In this document: piece after piece, positions 20,096 to 32,742 of the stretch | How the letters are laid out: every line of letters starts with the position of its first letter | Numbering within the stretch: position 1 is the first letter of the stretch | Notes under the pieces: model-generated | What the model was told of the DNA's origin: nothing | Seen by the model: only the letters and a program-made list of their open reading frames with translations | The model's database searches: none | Program-made: the position numbers and the translations under genes | NCBI GenBank assembly: GCA_007922225.1 | Contig: ML679970.1 | Location: 23,676,631-23,740,630, forward strand | Source: Emydura subglobosa | Lineage: Eukaryota; Chordata; Testudines; Chelidae | Direction of reading: 5' to 3' | Length of the DNA stretch: 64,000 bases

Positions 20096-22279
20096 AGTGA
20101 TTAATGTTTATCCCCACTAACGCTGCTTTTCACCATTCTCAGCTAGGAAGAGGGAGAAGAATCTGCTGGCCAATAGTTCTCAAGTAGATCTATTTTTGCT
20201 GACATCCTTGAACTGGATTGGCCACCACAGGCCATTTGCAAAGGTGATGTGGAAGGACACAGTCCTGTACCTACGCAACTCGTGGGTGTAAGTGCTTGGT
20301 AGTCTGAGTAAATGCATTCAATCGGACTGTTTATGGTAATAAACACTGTACCTGGTGAAGTTTGCAGGATAATAGCCAAAAGCATGTCACATATCAGTAA
20401 GTGGATTTACGCTGATGCAATTGACACAGTGAGGAAGTCAAACAAAGTAATGCAACACAGGGGAGCTGGAACAATCTTTATCAAGGGGGTGTCACTGAAC
20501 CAAACTGTAAACACTGTACATAATGGAAACCACTTCGAGCCGAGGATGCGGCAGCAGCCCCTGTACCTCTAGTATAGCAGAAGAAATAACTAGTAAGAGG
20601 AGAGTGTAAGCAGCTGTAAGTAAGTGCAGTCATCTCATTCCTTCAACTTATATGCTTAGGTGCATACTACAACCTTGAGAAGTTTTGAGGTTATAGTTTT
20701 ATTTGCTACTTCATTAACTTAGAATGTCATTTTCTGTCATTAATTCGTAAGTGAAGTCTCATTAAAAATAAAAGCACTGGTTTGCATGACCAATAGGGAA
20801 GTTAAGCCATAAACAGGTTTCACACAAACTAGGATAACCATATTGCTGCTACTATATATAGTTTCAAATAAGTATTGGGTATGTTTCTAGATACAGGGAA
20901 CAACAATTAAATATTTAACGCCTAAATAAACATGCTTGATTACAGAATAAATAGAACTAGCTCATAATGAAAATAAATTGTTTAAAAGCTTGTATTTAAA
21001 AAGGCGTGGCATCCTTTGAATTTTTTTAAAAAAATCAACAAACTGCAAAGAAAAAAAAGAAAGGAAAAAACACATAATTACCACAGTTTGAATAATTTAC
21101 TGCATATGCTTTTCCCACCAAAATGTTGGTAGGCTAAATGTGTAATTTATTTTTGCTGTTTACTCTTATTCTCCTCAGTATCTCATGCCAAATTGCTGTC
21201 CTGTGGTAAAAGAAGTCAAGTAGAGTCAAAAAAGTATATTTTAATTACAAATATTAGGCATAAATGTATTAGCAGTCTTTTTTATTAACAACAGATTGCT
21301 GGCAGAATTATTTATTCAGAAGACGTTATTTTGCTGAAATAATATAAAGAGTAGAACACTACATGTGATAAGTGGTTGTGTTGGCAATCCTTTTTCTTTT
21401 GCTGCTGCTACTTTGTAGGAACCTGAGCCAGCTCTTGAGCTAGTGTCAATCGATGTAGCTGCACTGATGTCAATATAGCTATGGCAGTTCATGCCAGTTG
21501 AGAACCTGGCTCATGAATCAAATTTGACCTCATTTAGCATGTGAATGAGCTTTGGGATGAGCCCATTTGGGGTCATTACCTTTGAAACTGTCATTAAAAA
21601 AAAAACCAATCTTAAATCACATTGCTTTTGCCAGTTTTTTTCCAGAGTCGGAATAAGACCTTTAATTCTGTAAAAGTTAAGTTACTAAAAAGTAAAAAGA
21701 AAACTAAGTGACTAAACCTGGCAAGAAAAGTAATGAGATTGATTGCAATAGTATCATGGAGTATTATAATAAAAGATGTGTTTGTTACTGATACAACATA
21801 GGCTATTTTTAATCATTTTCTTCCCTTATTTTTCATTGTTATCAGTGTGGTTTACGTAAACCCGACACATTTATATGTGTGAAACAGATGCAGAATGAAG
21901 CAGTTGAATCTGTTGTGACCATATTTTTTCAATCATAGATATGATTTATGGAAATGTTCTTTTACGTAAAAAATTTAAACAAAACCAAACCCCACATTAA
22001 TTATAAACCTAACATTCAATTCCATTTGATACTTTAGGGAGCTTGGGGATGTAACATTTTAAAGCAAATAAATAGTTTTTTTTAACCAAATCAGTCTTCA
22101 TTAAATGCTGCATGGAAAACAGCATGTGACTTCCACTGAAACTACTAGAGAACCAAATTAGAAGTTTAGACATTTGGTCTTATTATTACAGAAATATTTA
22201 GTATCTAAGATTTCCATCCAGCATCGTGTATCTATAGCTTTCTGAGCCAAACAAGCCATGAAAGGTTATGGATGCTGGC
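20096..22279. other. Non-coding AT-rich stretch
   Basis: No gene or confident repeat. The part 20640-22280 is AT-rich with A runs. Around 21421-21525 'ctgagccagctc' and 'gaacctggctcat' form a weak inverted pair. Confidence 0.55.
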
Positions 22280-23050
22280 TCCCCAGATGACCAACTTATT
22301 CAGGGCTCTGGTCAAGTTATTGTGGAGTAAACGCTAAACAATCCTGGGTGCAAGAGAATTGTAGAGCAGCTCAGGATTAGTAATCAGCTAAGCTACTTTT
22401 TTTCCCCATGCTCCACTACTCCTTGTACTGGACCGGTCCTTCTTCCCCTTTTGGGGATGTGACATTCGGTCAAACCATAATAACTCCCTGGCATAGCTCC
22501 ACGAGTATGAGAGAGAGACAAGGTCTTGGATGACTTGGGTCTGCAGACGTACAGGACTTCATGGTTGTAAATGAGATAGATATGGTCTCTATTTGCTTCA
22601 CCACTTGAGATAATGAGGGCACTCAGTTGAATAGGCGTGACAGTCCGCCCAGTAGAGGACAGTGGTGCCTATTCAGGACAAGCCGCTCTGTATATTAAAT
22701 CATGTAAAAAATACTGTTGGGGTTTCTCACCCAATATCTCTGCAGAAAGGTATGTGTTTGTGGAGGGTTCTATTTTTTCATACACATTTTTGGTGGGAGA
22801 ATTGGGGGTCATCTTCAGCCTGATGGACTCTCTCCTACGTTGCTGCTGGGCCCCAACACTCTCAGTCAGGGAGGCATCTTTGTCTCTGGGGGCTCTTTTA
22901 AAATTGTTCCCCAGCAAATGTCAGGTGGCATACCTCATTCTTCTCACCTCCTTGGGATTGAGAATGCTGTATGGTGTTGAAGCAAAGTGCTACAGCTAGG
23001 GTGGACACTGGGGGACAACAGGAGTTAGTTTGCAGGAAAAAGGGGAGGCT
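22280..23050. other. Unclassified moderately GC-rich segment
   Basis: Overlapping open frames on both strands (22637-22999 plus, 22917-22669 minus) encode no recognised domain. Base composition differs from the AT-rich DNA to its left, so it may be part of an unrecognised interspersed repeat. Confidence 0.35.
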
Positions 23051-23863
23051 GCTGATCTTGGTCAGGGTGTGAATCAAAAGGAGAATGCCTCCATAATGTG
23101 GCGGTGTGCAGGACCTAGGGAGGAAAAGGGAACACCAAGTGATCTAGGCTGATCCCCTGACAAATGCACTAAATTCGTTTTAAATGCACTATCTTCATAT
23201 CTCCCTTCCCTAGCTGTCTTCCTATAAACAATGAAACAAGAGGAAGGGAGCCACAGGAGTGTGCAGGGGGCTGGTCTGGGGAACAGGAGAGAGGAAGGCT
23301 GATCTGTTTTTTGCATGTCATAGATTTTAAGACCAGAAACACATCTTTCTAATTAGATAATATCTAGTTACAACGTGTACGCTCCTCAGCGCCAAACAGT
23401 GAAAAATGAGCTTTTGCATCCTATAGATACAAATTGGAGAGGCTAAAACTGTCCATTGAAATTAAAAAGGAGTGGTTGATTTTTGCCTCAGATTCCAAGA
23501 GTTAGGCACATTGGGAATTGTAGGAATCTTGAATCTTGCAGGTAAACTGTGAGAGATGAGAAGTATGAAAACATGGTGCAATGCTGACAGGATGGTATGC
23601 AGGCATTCCTGTGCATCAGCAATGTCAAAGTGTGGAGTTTATGACTGCTCTTAGTTTTTTTTCCCCCTCCTCCATCAGTAAACACAATCTCTCCACTCCC
23701 TTAATCTAAATCAAATTGCTGAAAAACAAGTCATGAGTTACAAGAGTAAATTTCCACTGGATTAATCACATATCTAGTCCAAAACATTTCACATGTAAAC
23801 AGAAAAGATTAAATAAAACTAATCAGCCATACAAACAGTGGCTGTTTTCAAGATATTTTGAAC
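23051..23863. other. Non-coding stretch, no gene seen
   Basis: No recognisable features. Confidence 0.5.
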
Positions 23864-23945
23864 CAGATCTTCAAGTGGTGTAAATCAGTGTAGTTCCCTT
23901 GACCTAGAAATTAAAGTAAATGTATTTATACCAATTCACATCCCT
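23864..23945. repeat. Palindromic short dispersed repeat (degenerate)
   Basis: 'gatcttcaagtggtgtaaat' and 'cagtgtagttcccttgac' on the left, with 'tttataccaattcacatccc' on the right. A decayed member of the 'gtgtaaat' palindromic group. Confidence 0.5.
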
Positions 23946-24054
23946 AAGGATATGTCTTTTTACATGAGTGGCTGGTTTAAACCCTGACTTTTTTTTAAAC
24001 ATGTAAAATATCTCAGTGTGGTAAATATTTGTCCTTTAGAAAAGTGGTAAAAAG

Positions 24055-24369
24055 GTTGTTACAAGGACAAGGGTGAAAAGTTGTTCTCGTTAACATCTGA
24101 GGAGAGGACAAGAAGCAATGGGCTTAAATTGCAGCAAGTGAGGTTTAGGTTGGACATAAGGAGAAGCTTTCCAACTGTCAGGGTAGTTAAGCACTGGAAA
24201 AAATTGCTTGGGGAGATGTGTGGAATTTGCTCTTAAAAACCTCCAGTGACGAAGGTTAGACAAACACCTGTCAGGAATGGTCTAGTTATTATTTAGTCCT
24301 GCTTTGAGTTCAGTGAACTAAACTTCAGTGACCCATTGAAGTCCCTTCCAGTCCTACAGTTCTATGATT
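24055..24369 (+). mobile_element. CR1 LINE 3' end
   Basis: The plus strand reads 'ggacaagaagcaatgggctt', 'gaggtttaggttggacataa', 'gttagacaaacacctgtcag', 'gaatggtctagttattattt' and ends 'gtcccttccagtcctacagt' then 'tctatgatta'. This is the classic order of the end of CR1 ORF2 and its short 3' UTR with the octamer-like 'ttctatga' terminus. The copy is 5'-truncated, has no usable frame, and shows small insertions near its end. Confidence 0.93.
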
Positions 24370-26164
24370 ATTTGCTGTGTGATAGGTTCAGAAATTGAAA
24401 GTTGCAATCACTGGACAAGAAAACACTAAGAAGGACTGGCAGAGAGTGTAGAACAAAACGTTAAGACTTGCATCAGCTAGTTTTCCTACATTAGATGTTT
24501 TATATGACTCTAACCTAAAGGAAATGTAAGTATGAGGGTCATTGAATAGTGAGACTTCTATTACTGTACCACAATAGTAGAAATTAATCTGTTAAATCTC
24601 TCTGTGCTGAAAATTCACTGGGCTGGCCTCAGCTGCACCAAACTCATGCTCAGTGCAGTTGAGGGAGGGAAAGCAAAGGTGGCTTTAAGCCACCTATACT
24701 CCTCCCTTGATTCTGTAGGTAGCTAGGAGACAAAACTGTTCCAAAACACAGCTTAGACCAGCAGCAGGGTTACTCTTAATTTATCCTTGCTGGCGTGGTC
24801 TCCAAGAAACTATTTGCCTGGTCCAGGATTGATGGAGTACAGTATGCTCTGGATCTGCCCCCCGCCTCCAACATGCCTCCTCCCCACCATGGAATGCTTT
24901 GTGCATCCGGGGGGGGGAGGGGGGAGGGGGGATTGTGTTGAGTGAATCTTCAGCTACCTGATTGAGGCATATTGGGCACACTTTGTGTTGCTTGAGCAGC
25001 AGAAACGGGACTTAAGTAGGGGCAAAAAAACTAATTTTCAAAAGTATTGTTAAAAATGTGATGGGGTGCTTTGAGAAAGTAGTTCCCAACCTTTCAGTCT
25101 ACTTTAGAGATTAAATCCTTGGCTGTACCAGTCAATGCATATAATTACGTTTATGCCTCTGCCATTGGAGAATCTGCAATTCGTATGCAGAAAAACTAGA
25201 CCAGAAAACTGAAATATTTTAAATAAATATCTGACCACAGACCAAGAGCCTATCACTACAAACTGCTTTGCTCATTATCACAATTACCCTATAAGCAACT
25301 TCCTTCCATCCCTACCTCTCTGACAAACTTTTAGTCTGCCAACTGTGTTGACCTGCTAGACACGCATTCAAATGGGCATACTTGTAAAGCTCAATGGGGC
25401 TTGGCCTGTTCCACCTTAGTTTCATATGATCTGGCAGACTCTATGATTCGGAGTCTCTCAAGCTGAATGATGAGTTAAGAACATGCAAAATGAAAGAGGA
25501 GGAATGTAAGTAAAGTCTCCATTGTACTAATCACAGTTATGTATGGTTCAGGCCAGGAGCAGGGAGCACAGAGAGCCCTGAAGGATTAAGGCAGAGGCAA
25601 ATGCTTTATTAATAACAATTGAGCTAACAGTGAAATTGCTCAATAGTTTTCAACTTTTTCATTGCTTTCAACCACAGCCATTATCCAACGTACAAATTCA
25701 GCTGAAATCTATCGATGGTTGAGAGCCACTAGTCTAGTCTAAACCATAAGCTTTAGTTAGAACACACATAGGATAAGACATAGGCTCAATACCACTTCAG
25801 TGACATATTTTTATCCCTTCCTTTTGTATCTGTTCCTCTTTACTAACATTGGATGCATATTTGTTACTGAAAATATGTTTTGTATTCTTAAAATGGGTAG
25901 GGGGAAAAGAGTTTTTTAAGAACACACAGAAGCCATGTAAAGATTATGGCGGAAAGCTTAAAAAGATCTCATAGGAGAAAACAAAGACACAAGGTTAGCT
26001 TTGAACCTGGGAGTTTCCCACATTGCAAATCAAATGCATTGCCAGAAACTCACAGGTGTACACCATATGTACAGGTTAAACTGTAGTCCTGAGCAACATG
26101 ATGACAGTTCTGTGTTCATAAGGTATATATCCCAAAGTGCACTTGTGCATCTGTTAGAGAAAAA
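24370..26164. other. Non-coding stretch with a G-rich tract
   Basis: Apart from the G-rich tract (24908-24931) I see nothing recognisable. The sequence is AT-rich with one small open frame (24981-24781, minus) that owes its Pro run to that tract. Confidence 0.5.
24908..24931 (+). repeat. G-rich tract, possible G-quadruplex
   Basis: Three runs of six or more G separated by single A bases; one run is long enough to supply two quartet strands. It can in principle form a G-quadruplex on the plus strand. Simple-repeat origin is the plainest explanation. Confidence 0.6.
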
Positions 26165-26262
26165 TTTGGACCCGTGAATTTCTGAGTTACAACAGTGTAA
26201 ATACAGAGTAACACCACTGGCTTCAGTAGAATTACTTCTCCCAGAGCAGAATGTGTTCCCCA
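26165..26262. repeat. Palindromic short dispersed repeat
   Basis: 'tttctgagttacaacagtgt' and 'aaatacagagtaacaccact' are followed by 'ttcagtagaattacttctcc' and 'agagcagaatgtgtt'. Same group as 62755-62862; the right half is shortened. Confidence 0.6.
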
Positions 26263-26332
26263 CATTTTCTCTTCTGTATTAATAGCTTTGTGGAGGCTTG
26301 AGCATCACTTCCCTTTATAAAGACCATAAGAC

Positions 26333-26351
26333 CAAAAAAAAAAAAAAAAAA
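26333..26351 (+). repeat. A-rich run
   Basis: A nearly pure A tract following 'ataagacc'. No retroposon body is recognisable upstream. Confidence 0.6.
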
Positions 26352-27004
26352 GATTAGCTAGAGGCTCTGAGGTGGCCAAGAAAGGTGAGGCATTCTTTGT
26401 AGGAGTATAACTGATTAGGGCTACAGATAGCTTATAAATAGACTGGGAAGCCTTTAAAGATTAGGAGGTTTCATAGTGTCCAAAGTGACAGAATGCATCT
26501 TAGTGGTGAAGAGGAGTTAAAATAGTCTGGGCTTGAAAGAACAAAATGATAAGTCTGTACAAAAAATGTTGCTAAAGTAATGCAGTTTTTTCAAATGAAA
26601 GTGTGTTGATTTTTGCTAAAAAACATGTAGAAATTCACTTTTTCCATGTGATTTCAAAGCACAAATAGCCATTCTGGCAAAAATTCACATCAAGTAAAAC
26701 TTGAGAACAATGGGGTGTGATGATGATATATGAAATGACTTACGCAAATTTTCAGCTGACATTCTCCAAAACAAATGTCTTGAATTGTTGCACAGCTTTA
26801 ATAGAGCTCTGGAACTAGGTTAAACCTCATTGATCAGTCGTGTTGGGATACAGGGTGGAGAGGAATCGGGTTTGGAAGGTGGGGGATTTAATGCACTAAC
26901 AGACAAGGCTAGTGAGGCAGTAGTGTCTCTGTATGTGGAAGTCCTGACTGCTGTACCCACAGGGTAGAAAAAGAGGAGACAAGACATTTGGAACAGACCT
27001 AGTA
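26352..27004. other. Non-coding stretch, no gene seen
   Basis: No recognisable features. Confidence 0.5.
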
Positions 27005-27140
27005 TGTTTTGGCCGCTTGTTTGTAGTGTGTTAGCACCTAGAAGCTGCAGTCAGAGATCAAAGCTCATTGCACAAGGCATTGTAAACATATACACATCAC
27101 ACAAAATGGTTCCTGTCCCAAAGAGCTTAAGTAATCTTTT
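27005..27140 (-). repeat. Dispersed repeat tail, minus orientation
   Basis: 'gtgttagcacctagaagctg', 'gcacaaggcattgtaaacat' and 'ggttcctgtcccaaagagct' follow the block order of a common amniote repeat ('...gcctagaggcc...gggccc...tgtgctaggcactgt...cctgccccaaagagctta'). Same family as 42222-42360. Confidence 0.65.
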
Positions 27141-28380
27141 GCAAAAATTTGTCTTAAAAGGCCAGCTTGGAGCTGTGCCTTTGATTTGATGTAGATTTTG
27201 TTCATTAGTTTCATATTGCACAAACTATAGTTAGTAAAAAGAAGAGTATGGGTGAAAACAGTGACAACTGTGTGTTGAGCATCACTAGGATTAAAAGTGT
27301 GTGGCAGGGCTGGAGATGAACTACCATATGAACTCCACGATGAAGTTGAAAAATATGCGCAGACTTCAGGCATACCTCAGACTGTGAAGCTGGCGGTCAG
27401 AATAGCATTGCTTGTAAATAAGATCATTGCAAAAGAAAAGGAGAAATATTTTTTACAGCCTGAATCAGTTATTTAAGCACTTTCTACCTTTGAGGTAAGA
27501 CAGAATCAGTCACCTCAGCTGAACAACACTGGCTGTGCACTCATTTATTCAGACCTTCTGGTAGTGAGTCAAACCCAAACAACAAAAGTTTTTATTTTCC
27601 CACCAAGGTTGAAGGTTACACAAGTGGTACCCACATACTTGTGGCATCCCAACATGTTGTTCTCATGTGCTGCAGAGAAATCACAACTCCCAGATCAATG
27701 CAAGACAGCCAACCACGCAGATTCCGGCGGCACAATTACTTACTAATGCCTCCAAACACATTTTAGAAACCTTGAATAACATTAAGTAGCCCACCCCTTT
27801 CGGCACAGTTAACATATACAGTTCTACATGACAGCCATCATCTCCAGTGGTTAAATTCAGGGGAAGGCTGCTTATTTTTACTCTTTTGGGATGATCACCT
27901 ATTTGAACTCACTTATGGCTCCATTTCACTCAACTGCTCATAAATTATATTGGCATCCTAAACCCATGAAAATAAATACATTATTTATTGCTTCAGCATT
28001 GTACAGTCATTCTCAGTTTCTATTTCTCTCTCCCTCCTTTTTTTTTAAACAGACACACACACACAGATTAATCCTGCTATCTTTAGCCATACCTATAAAG
28101 CTACTTCTGAACAAACTAAGTTCTAAATGTAGAGCAAATGCCAAATTGAATGACACAGACCAGATAAACTTACAGGAAGCTTAGTGATGTGGGATTCTCT
28201 ATCAAAGTAACATTTTCTATAATCTTAATTTCATAATTCGGTGTTTCCGATATACAAGATTAAAAGAGCTTCTGCTTTTCAGTTTTAACTGAGAAACACC
28301 AATAAAATACCTGAGACACAAAAAAACTCTCCACCATAAGAAATCCATGTTTATCTTATCAACACTGTAAATGGTTACTT
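27141..28380. other. Non-coding stretch, no gene seen
   Basis: Contains only a short (CA)n run at about 28053-28066. Open frames (for example 27891-28184) show no domain. Confidence 0.5.
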
Positions 28381-28383
28381 GTA

Positions 28384-28580
28384 GCCAAGGACATGTCTAC
28401 ACAGAGCAATAATGTGGAGTATGGGGTGTGTGCGCGTGAGTTCTAAAGTGCGCTAATGTGTTGAGTATTAATTGGGCCCTGTAGACCCTGCCTATATGCA
28501 CTAAGAGTTCCCCAATGCATTTTTAACATAGTTTGAACCAATACTATGTTAAAGTGCACTAAGGAACATTACAACGAGAT
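28384..28580. repeat. Miniature-element fragment ('ggacatgtctacac' type)
   Basis: It starts 'ggacatgtctacacagagc', close to the 'GGGTATGTCTACAC' ends of Harbinger-like miniature elements. 'aaagtgcgctaatgtg', 'aacatagtttgaacc' and 'actatgttaaagtgcact' follow, so the interior has inverted symmetry. The right end is not identifiable. Confidence 0.5.
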
Positions 28581-29150
28581 TTAACGTATAAATTGCTCAT
28601 TAAAATATATATAAAACCCTGATTACTGGATATCTACATAAAACTCAAAATCTCCAAAAATGAAATTAAGCAACCCAAAAAAACAGACGCCCTAAAGATT
28701 ACACAAGCTTGTGTGGAATAAAGATAAACTGGGTTCAGATATGCAAGAAGGTGAAGAGGTATGTTGGAAAATGTGTGAATAATTTTTGAATCCAAACATT
28801 TCCTCATTCTTTAGGCACACCTGTTGCCAATCCCACTGTTACCCTTATGATGCATTCCAATACTTATCAGTTAATCTGGTTTCTGTTCCATGTAAGGGGC
28901 CTGATTCTGCAATCACAGCATTCTCAAGGAAATAAAATGTTTGAATTCTAGTGGGAGTGCCATATGTGCAGAGTAGAACTGGCTGGAACTTTTTTATATG
29001 CAGAAAAATTCAGCAAAAATGGAAAAAGAAAAGAAAACTTCTATTTGATGGGGAAAAATGTAAACATGAAAATTTTCAGTTGAAAACCAAAAAGTTTGTG
29101 GGTGAAAAAAAAACCTATACAGTTTTATTTCAGAAATGTCACTACATTAC
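28581..29150. other. Non-coding stretch, no gene seen
   Basis: A short piece 'gggcctgattctgcaatcac' (28897-28916) belongs to the palindromic repeat group. Otherwise nothing recognised. Confidence 0.45.
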
Positions 29151-29400
29151 TTCTTGTGAGGTGTAGTTCCGGTTACTCATGCTCCCAATTCTCCACTATG
29201 AGCTGGACTCTCTTGCCATACTATGCATCCTATGATGCACCACAATCTCCCCTCTTGTTGAGAAGCTGCTGTGCATCATGGGTGTCCCTAGCATTGAAGC
29301 ATCCTGGGAGCTGTAGTCTGAACAGGACCCTGGCCCACAGAAGAGGATATGATGCAACTGAACAACCACCATGAGGTACTGTGGTGGTACTTCCAAAGCA
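29151..29400. repeat. Unclassified repeat with 'catcatggg' / 'ctatgatgc' motifs
   Basis: Several related motifs ('tatgatgcaccacaatctcc', 'tgtgcatcatgggtgtccc', 'gcatcctgggagctgtagtc') occur in both orientations. This pattern resembles a degenerate tandem or palindromic element. Overlapping open frames on both strands show no domain. Confidence 0.4.
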
Positions 29401-30660
29401 AAATGCTTTGGTTTTCAGCCAGAGAGAGAGAACTTTTCAGTTTTTAGATTTTTTTTTAAATGAAAAGGAAACACTTTCCAGGAAAGATTCATTTTGTCAA
29501 AAAAAAAAAAATCTGTTAAAAATTTTTGACCAGTGCTAGCAGAAAGGTTGAAGAATTTTGCCTAATTTATTTAGCTTTAAAGGACTTATTAAAGTAATCA
29601 TTTTCTCCTTCAACCTTTTTGTTACTTTCTTTACAGGGTAGTGTTCATGGTATCCTCTTATATTACTCCTGAGGCCCAATTTCTGTTGTTTTATTCCCAT
29701 TTTGTCTATACAATTTAGCCTCTGCTTTTGTTTAAATAGTTAAATCTTGAGCAATTTGCTGTCCAGTTCAATTTCTGATCATTACTTCTCAGTTGTTAAA
29801 TTATCCCATTTACTCCTATTTCTTCATGTTAACTATACTAGTAGTGGTGGTTTTAGCTGCAGAAGTGGAGTTAGAATTAGCCAAACCTTCCCTGCACAAT
29901 CGCATGGGAAGTAGTGGTCACATATAGTCTGGTAAAATGACACTGTTGCCCTTAAAAGACTGGGAGCTACTCATCTGCACAGTTAATAGTAGATTATGAT
30001 TAAGAATTGGGTCCAGACTCTGATCTAAGACAAGAATTGACTCTTTTACATTTTTTTTTCCACTCTAGGTATGTAGTGACTATTATCTGGTTAGAAACCA
30101 GCTTTAAAAGAAAACCAAGTGGATAAAATTTTTTGGAATTATATATTCATTTTTTGAGGTTTCATGGCCATAAAGACAGACGGGATTTGTGGGATTAGAA
30201 CAGGAGGAGGGTTAAAGAGTGGGTTTCAATTGTAAACCTAACCTACTTTGACACAGTTAATATACATCAGCATTTTGGGGGGGGGGGGCGGGGGGGTCAG
30301 TCCATGCCCTCTGCTGTGTGTACAGCTATGTAATTGAAAGGAGATATATTTTTTATGTACTGCAGCTGGAATATAGAGTTGTCTCTGTGCCCACAGTGGA
30401 GGAACAGTTGTGAGGCTTATACCATGTTGTGTTTCAGTTCAGATGCAGAGTATTATAGAGTAATTGAATGTATTCTCACTGTTGCAGAGTATATATTTGT
30501 TCTATGAAATAAGAGCTTGTTGACTGAAAAATATGGCTTGCAGTTTGAGAGCTGTAAATTGATACACAAGATCAACACAATGAGGTAAATCTCAGTTTAG
30601 CTCCTTATGGAAGGGTTCACACCAGTTGGAGGTTACATGTGTGAACTGACTTAATCTGCT
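29401..30660. other. Non-coding stretch with a G run
   Basis: A tract of about 12 G, a C, and 7 G lies at 30277-30297. Otherwise AT-rich and featureless. Confidence 0.5.
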
Positions 30661-30664
30661 TGAT

Positions 30665-30792
30665 TAGGCCTGGCTTGATGAAATCCTGGCTGGGATGATT
30701 TAGTTGAGGTGGGTCCTGCTTTGAGCAGGTGGTTGGACTAGATGACCTCCTCATGTCCCTTCCCAACCCTAGCATTCTACAATTCTATGATT
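30665..30792 (+). mobile_element. CR1 LINE 3' end (short)
   Basis: 'ctgggatgatttagttgagg', 'tgggtcctgctttgagcagg', 'tggttggactagatgacctc' and 'cccttcccaaccctagcatt', ending 'aattctatga'. This is the canonical CR1 3' untranslated region and terminal repeat. Only about 130 bp remain, a severe 5' truncation. Confidence 0.93.
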
Positions 30793-30894
30793 GAGTGAAT
30801 TTCAAGGGTAAATGTAATAATCCAAGAAGTCAACATTTGGACCTTAATTTCACATGGATGTGTTTTTCAATGACTGAGTTACCGACAACACCAT

Positions 30895-31120
30895 GGCAAT
30901 GAATCTTAGAATTCACGTCAACTGACTCTGGCAGTGTAGATGTTTGGTCTCGGGCTGGAAACTAGGCTTTGAGAATCTTCCCACTCACCAGGCTTCTAAG
31001 CCTGGGCTCCAGCCTGAGCCCAAAGGTTGACACTGCTACTTTTAGCCCTACAGCATGAATCTCGCATGCCCGTCATTTGATCTGGACTCTGTAGATGTTG
31101 GCTTAGCTTAGTCTCTGAAA
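30895..31120. repeat. Degenerate Harbinger-like miniature element
   Basis: 'cagtgtagatgtttggtctc', 'gcctgggctccagcctgagc', 'ccaaaggttgacactgctac' and 'tttagccctacagcatgaat' follow the block order of turtle miniature elements with 'gtgtagacataccc' ends. Ends and target duplication are no longer clear. Confidence 0.5.
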
Positions 31121-32045
31121 AATAGGGATTTACACTGGAAATGCCCAGTGTGTCCTCCCTGCAACAACAGCTAAAAATGTTAACCCACTTCAGGAAGAGA
31201 TTTTCAAATGCACAAAGGGGAGCGCGGTTCCTGACTCTCTTTTGTGACTTTGAAAATCTCTCCCTTGGTGAATAATGTTCTGAAGCATGTCGCTTACTAG
31301 CTCTCACATCAATCATAAAACTGAAATATGTTCACCATAAGTACTGCATACGCATGCAGGTTTTTTCAGATAAGAAGCTCTTGAAAAACAAGGCTAAACT
31401 ACACCTATATCCAGTTCAATTTGTTAAAGGTTTCAAGGCCTAATCCTTCAATCCTTTCACTGGCAAAAGAAGTCCCACTGCTTTTTAAATGGAGGTGTAG
31501 AATGGGGAGGGTTGTCAGATCGGGCACGAAAGGCCTGATTTTCATATGCAGACTTCAATTTTGCAGGTGTAAGTTTGTAAGAACAATGAATTATTGATTG
31601 TTGTGTATTTTGTGTCTTGCCTTATTGCCTTTGTTGCCATAGCAATAAAATTAGACTACTAGGGGATAGCTCAGCCAGTCCTGGCTGGTTTTAATATAGT
31701 TCAATAAAGACTTTTCATGGGTTTGCATCTCTCTGTGTTCCATTCTGATTTCTCTCTGAATACAAGTACTTTCCAAGGATTTAACATAACACTGGTGAAA
31801 ATTATAAAGTTGACATATCTAATTGCCCTGCGACCAGGAAGCTAGGTGAGTGGCCTACAATTAACTGTGAGCCATATAAAACTGGAAGACATATTAATTT
31901 CCTATGGATCTGATCAGGTGAAGCACTTAAACACAATTAAATTGACACATGTTTAACTCCCATGAGACTTAAGCACATGCTCAAATGCTTTGTTGGATCA
32001 AGACCTTAAAAATTACACAACAAGGGCCAGATTACCCCACTCTTG
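31121..32045. other. Non-coding stretch, no gene seen
   Basis: A short dispersed-repeat piece lies at about 31905-32010 ('gatctgatcaggtgaagcac', 'cttaagcacatgctcaaatg'). The open frame at 31316-30996 (minus) has no domain. Confidence 0.5.
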
Positions 32046-32737
32046 CTCATACCGAATAAGTGTGGGATTCACAAAGAGACTTAAGCATTCAAGTGCCAGG
32101 GTGTCTAGAAAATTACAACAGCCCTGTGATCCACAAAAATGAGTTAGATGCCTATGCCCCTATAAAACGAATAGAAGAGAAGAAATAGGTGCCTTAGAAT
32201 GCAATCCATGCAGCTACCGTTCTAGGCAAGGAGCCACCTAAGGTAGCTGGTAGAAGATGCTGAAGAGAGGGGTGTGTCTTAAGCCTCACCCCTCTCAAGG
32301 AGATAAGTGCCTAAGTTTGGAACTGTAGGGAAGCGTCTATCCCAGCTTAGCGATCCATGAACAGGAACCAGCCACCTGGAGTCGGGTGACTTAGGTGCCT
32401 AATGCATTCCTTGTGGGAACAAGCCAGGCCCCTGCCTTGCTCCACACAAAACAGCTGGAGGAGGAGAGTGCTGCTGCTGCTTGCCCACCTTATAACTTCT
32501 AAGTCAGTGGTTAGAGCACTCCCATGGATTATGGGAGACCCAAGCTCAATTTCCTCATCTCTGCCAGAAGCAGAAAAAGGCTTTGAGCAGGGGTCTCCCA
32601 TGTCTGAGAAGAATGCTCTAACTACCGAGAGATGTGGTTTGGGGCTCCCTCACTGTCTTCTGTTGAAACTGTTCCTCTTTGGCTAAATTATGAAAATGAT
32701 TGGAGCAGGGGGACTAGACCCTGGGTCTCCCAGCTAA
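32046..32737. repeat. Older dispersed repeat, left part (split by LTR B)
   Basis: Similar in block order to 50350-51440: 'gagttagatgcctatgcccc', 'gaaataggtgccttagaatg', 'ggagccacctaagg', 'gtgacttaggtgcctaat', 'cagtggttagagcactccca' and 'gggagacccaagctcaat'. The last two look like A-box and B-box parts of a tRNA-related sequence ('ggttagagc' and 'gctcaattt'). The repeat resumes at 33718. Confidence 0.75.
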
Positions 32738-32742
32738 GTGCC

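Noticed and set aside
19614..20120. 168-codon open frame
   Set aside because: No domain, no splice or promoter context, and its end lies in a dispersed-repeat tail.
22637..22999. 120-codon open frame overlapping two others on both strands
   Set aside because: Open frames on both strands at once and no domain point to composition or an unrecognised repeat rather than a gene.
32505..32560. Possible tRNA gene ('ggttagagcactc' and 'agctcaatttcc')
   Set aside because: A-box-like and B-box-like parts exist but no cloverleaf with acceptor stem can be drawn, and the segment is part of a repeat with a second copy at 50.76 kb.
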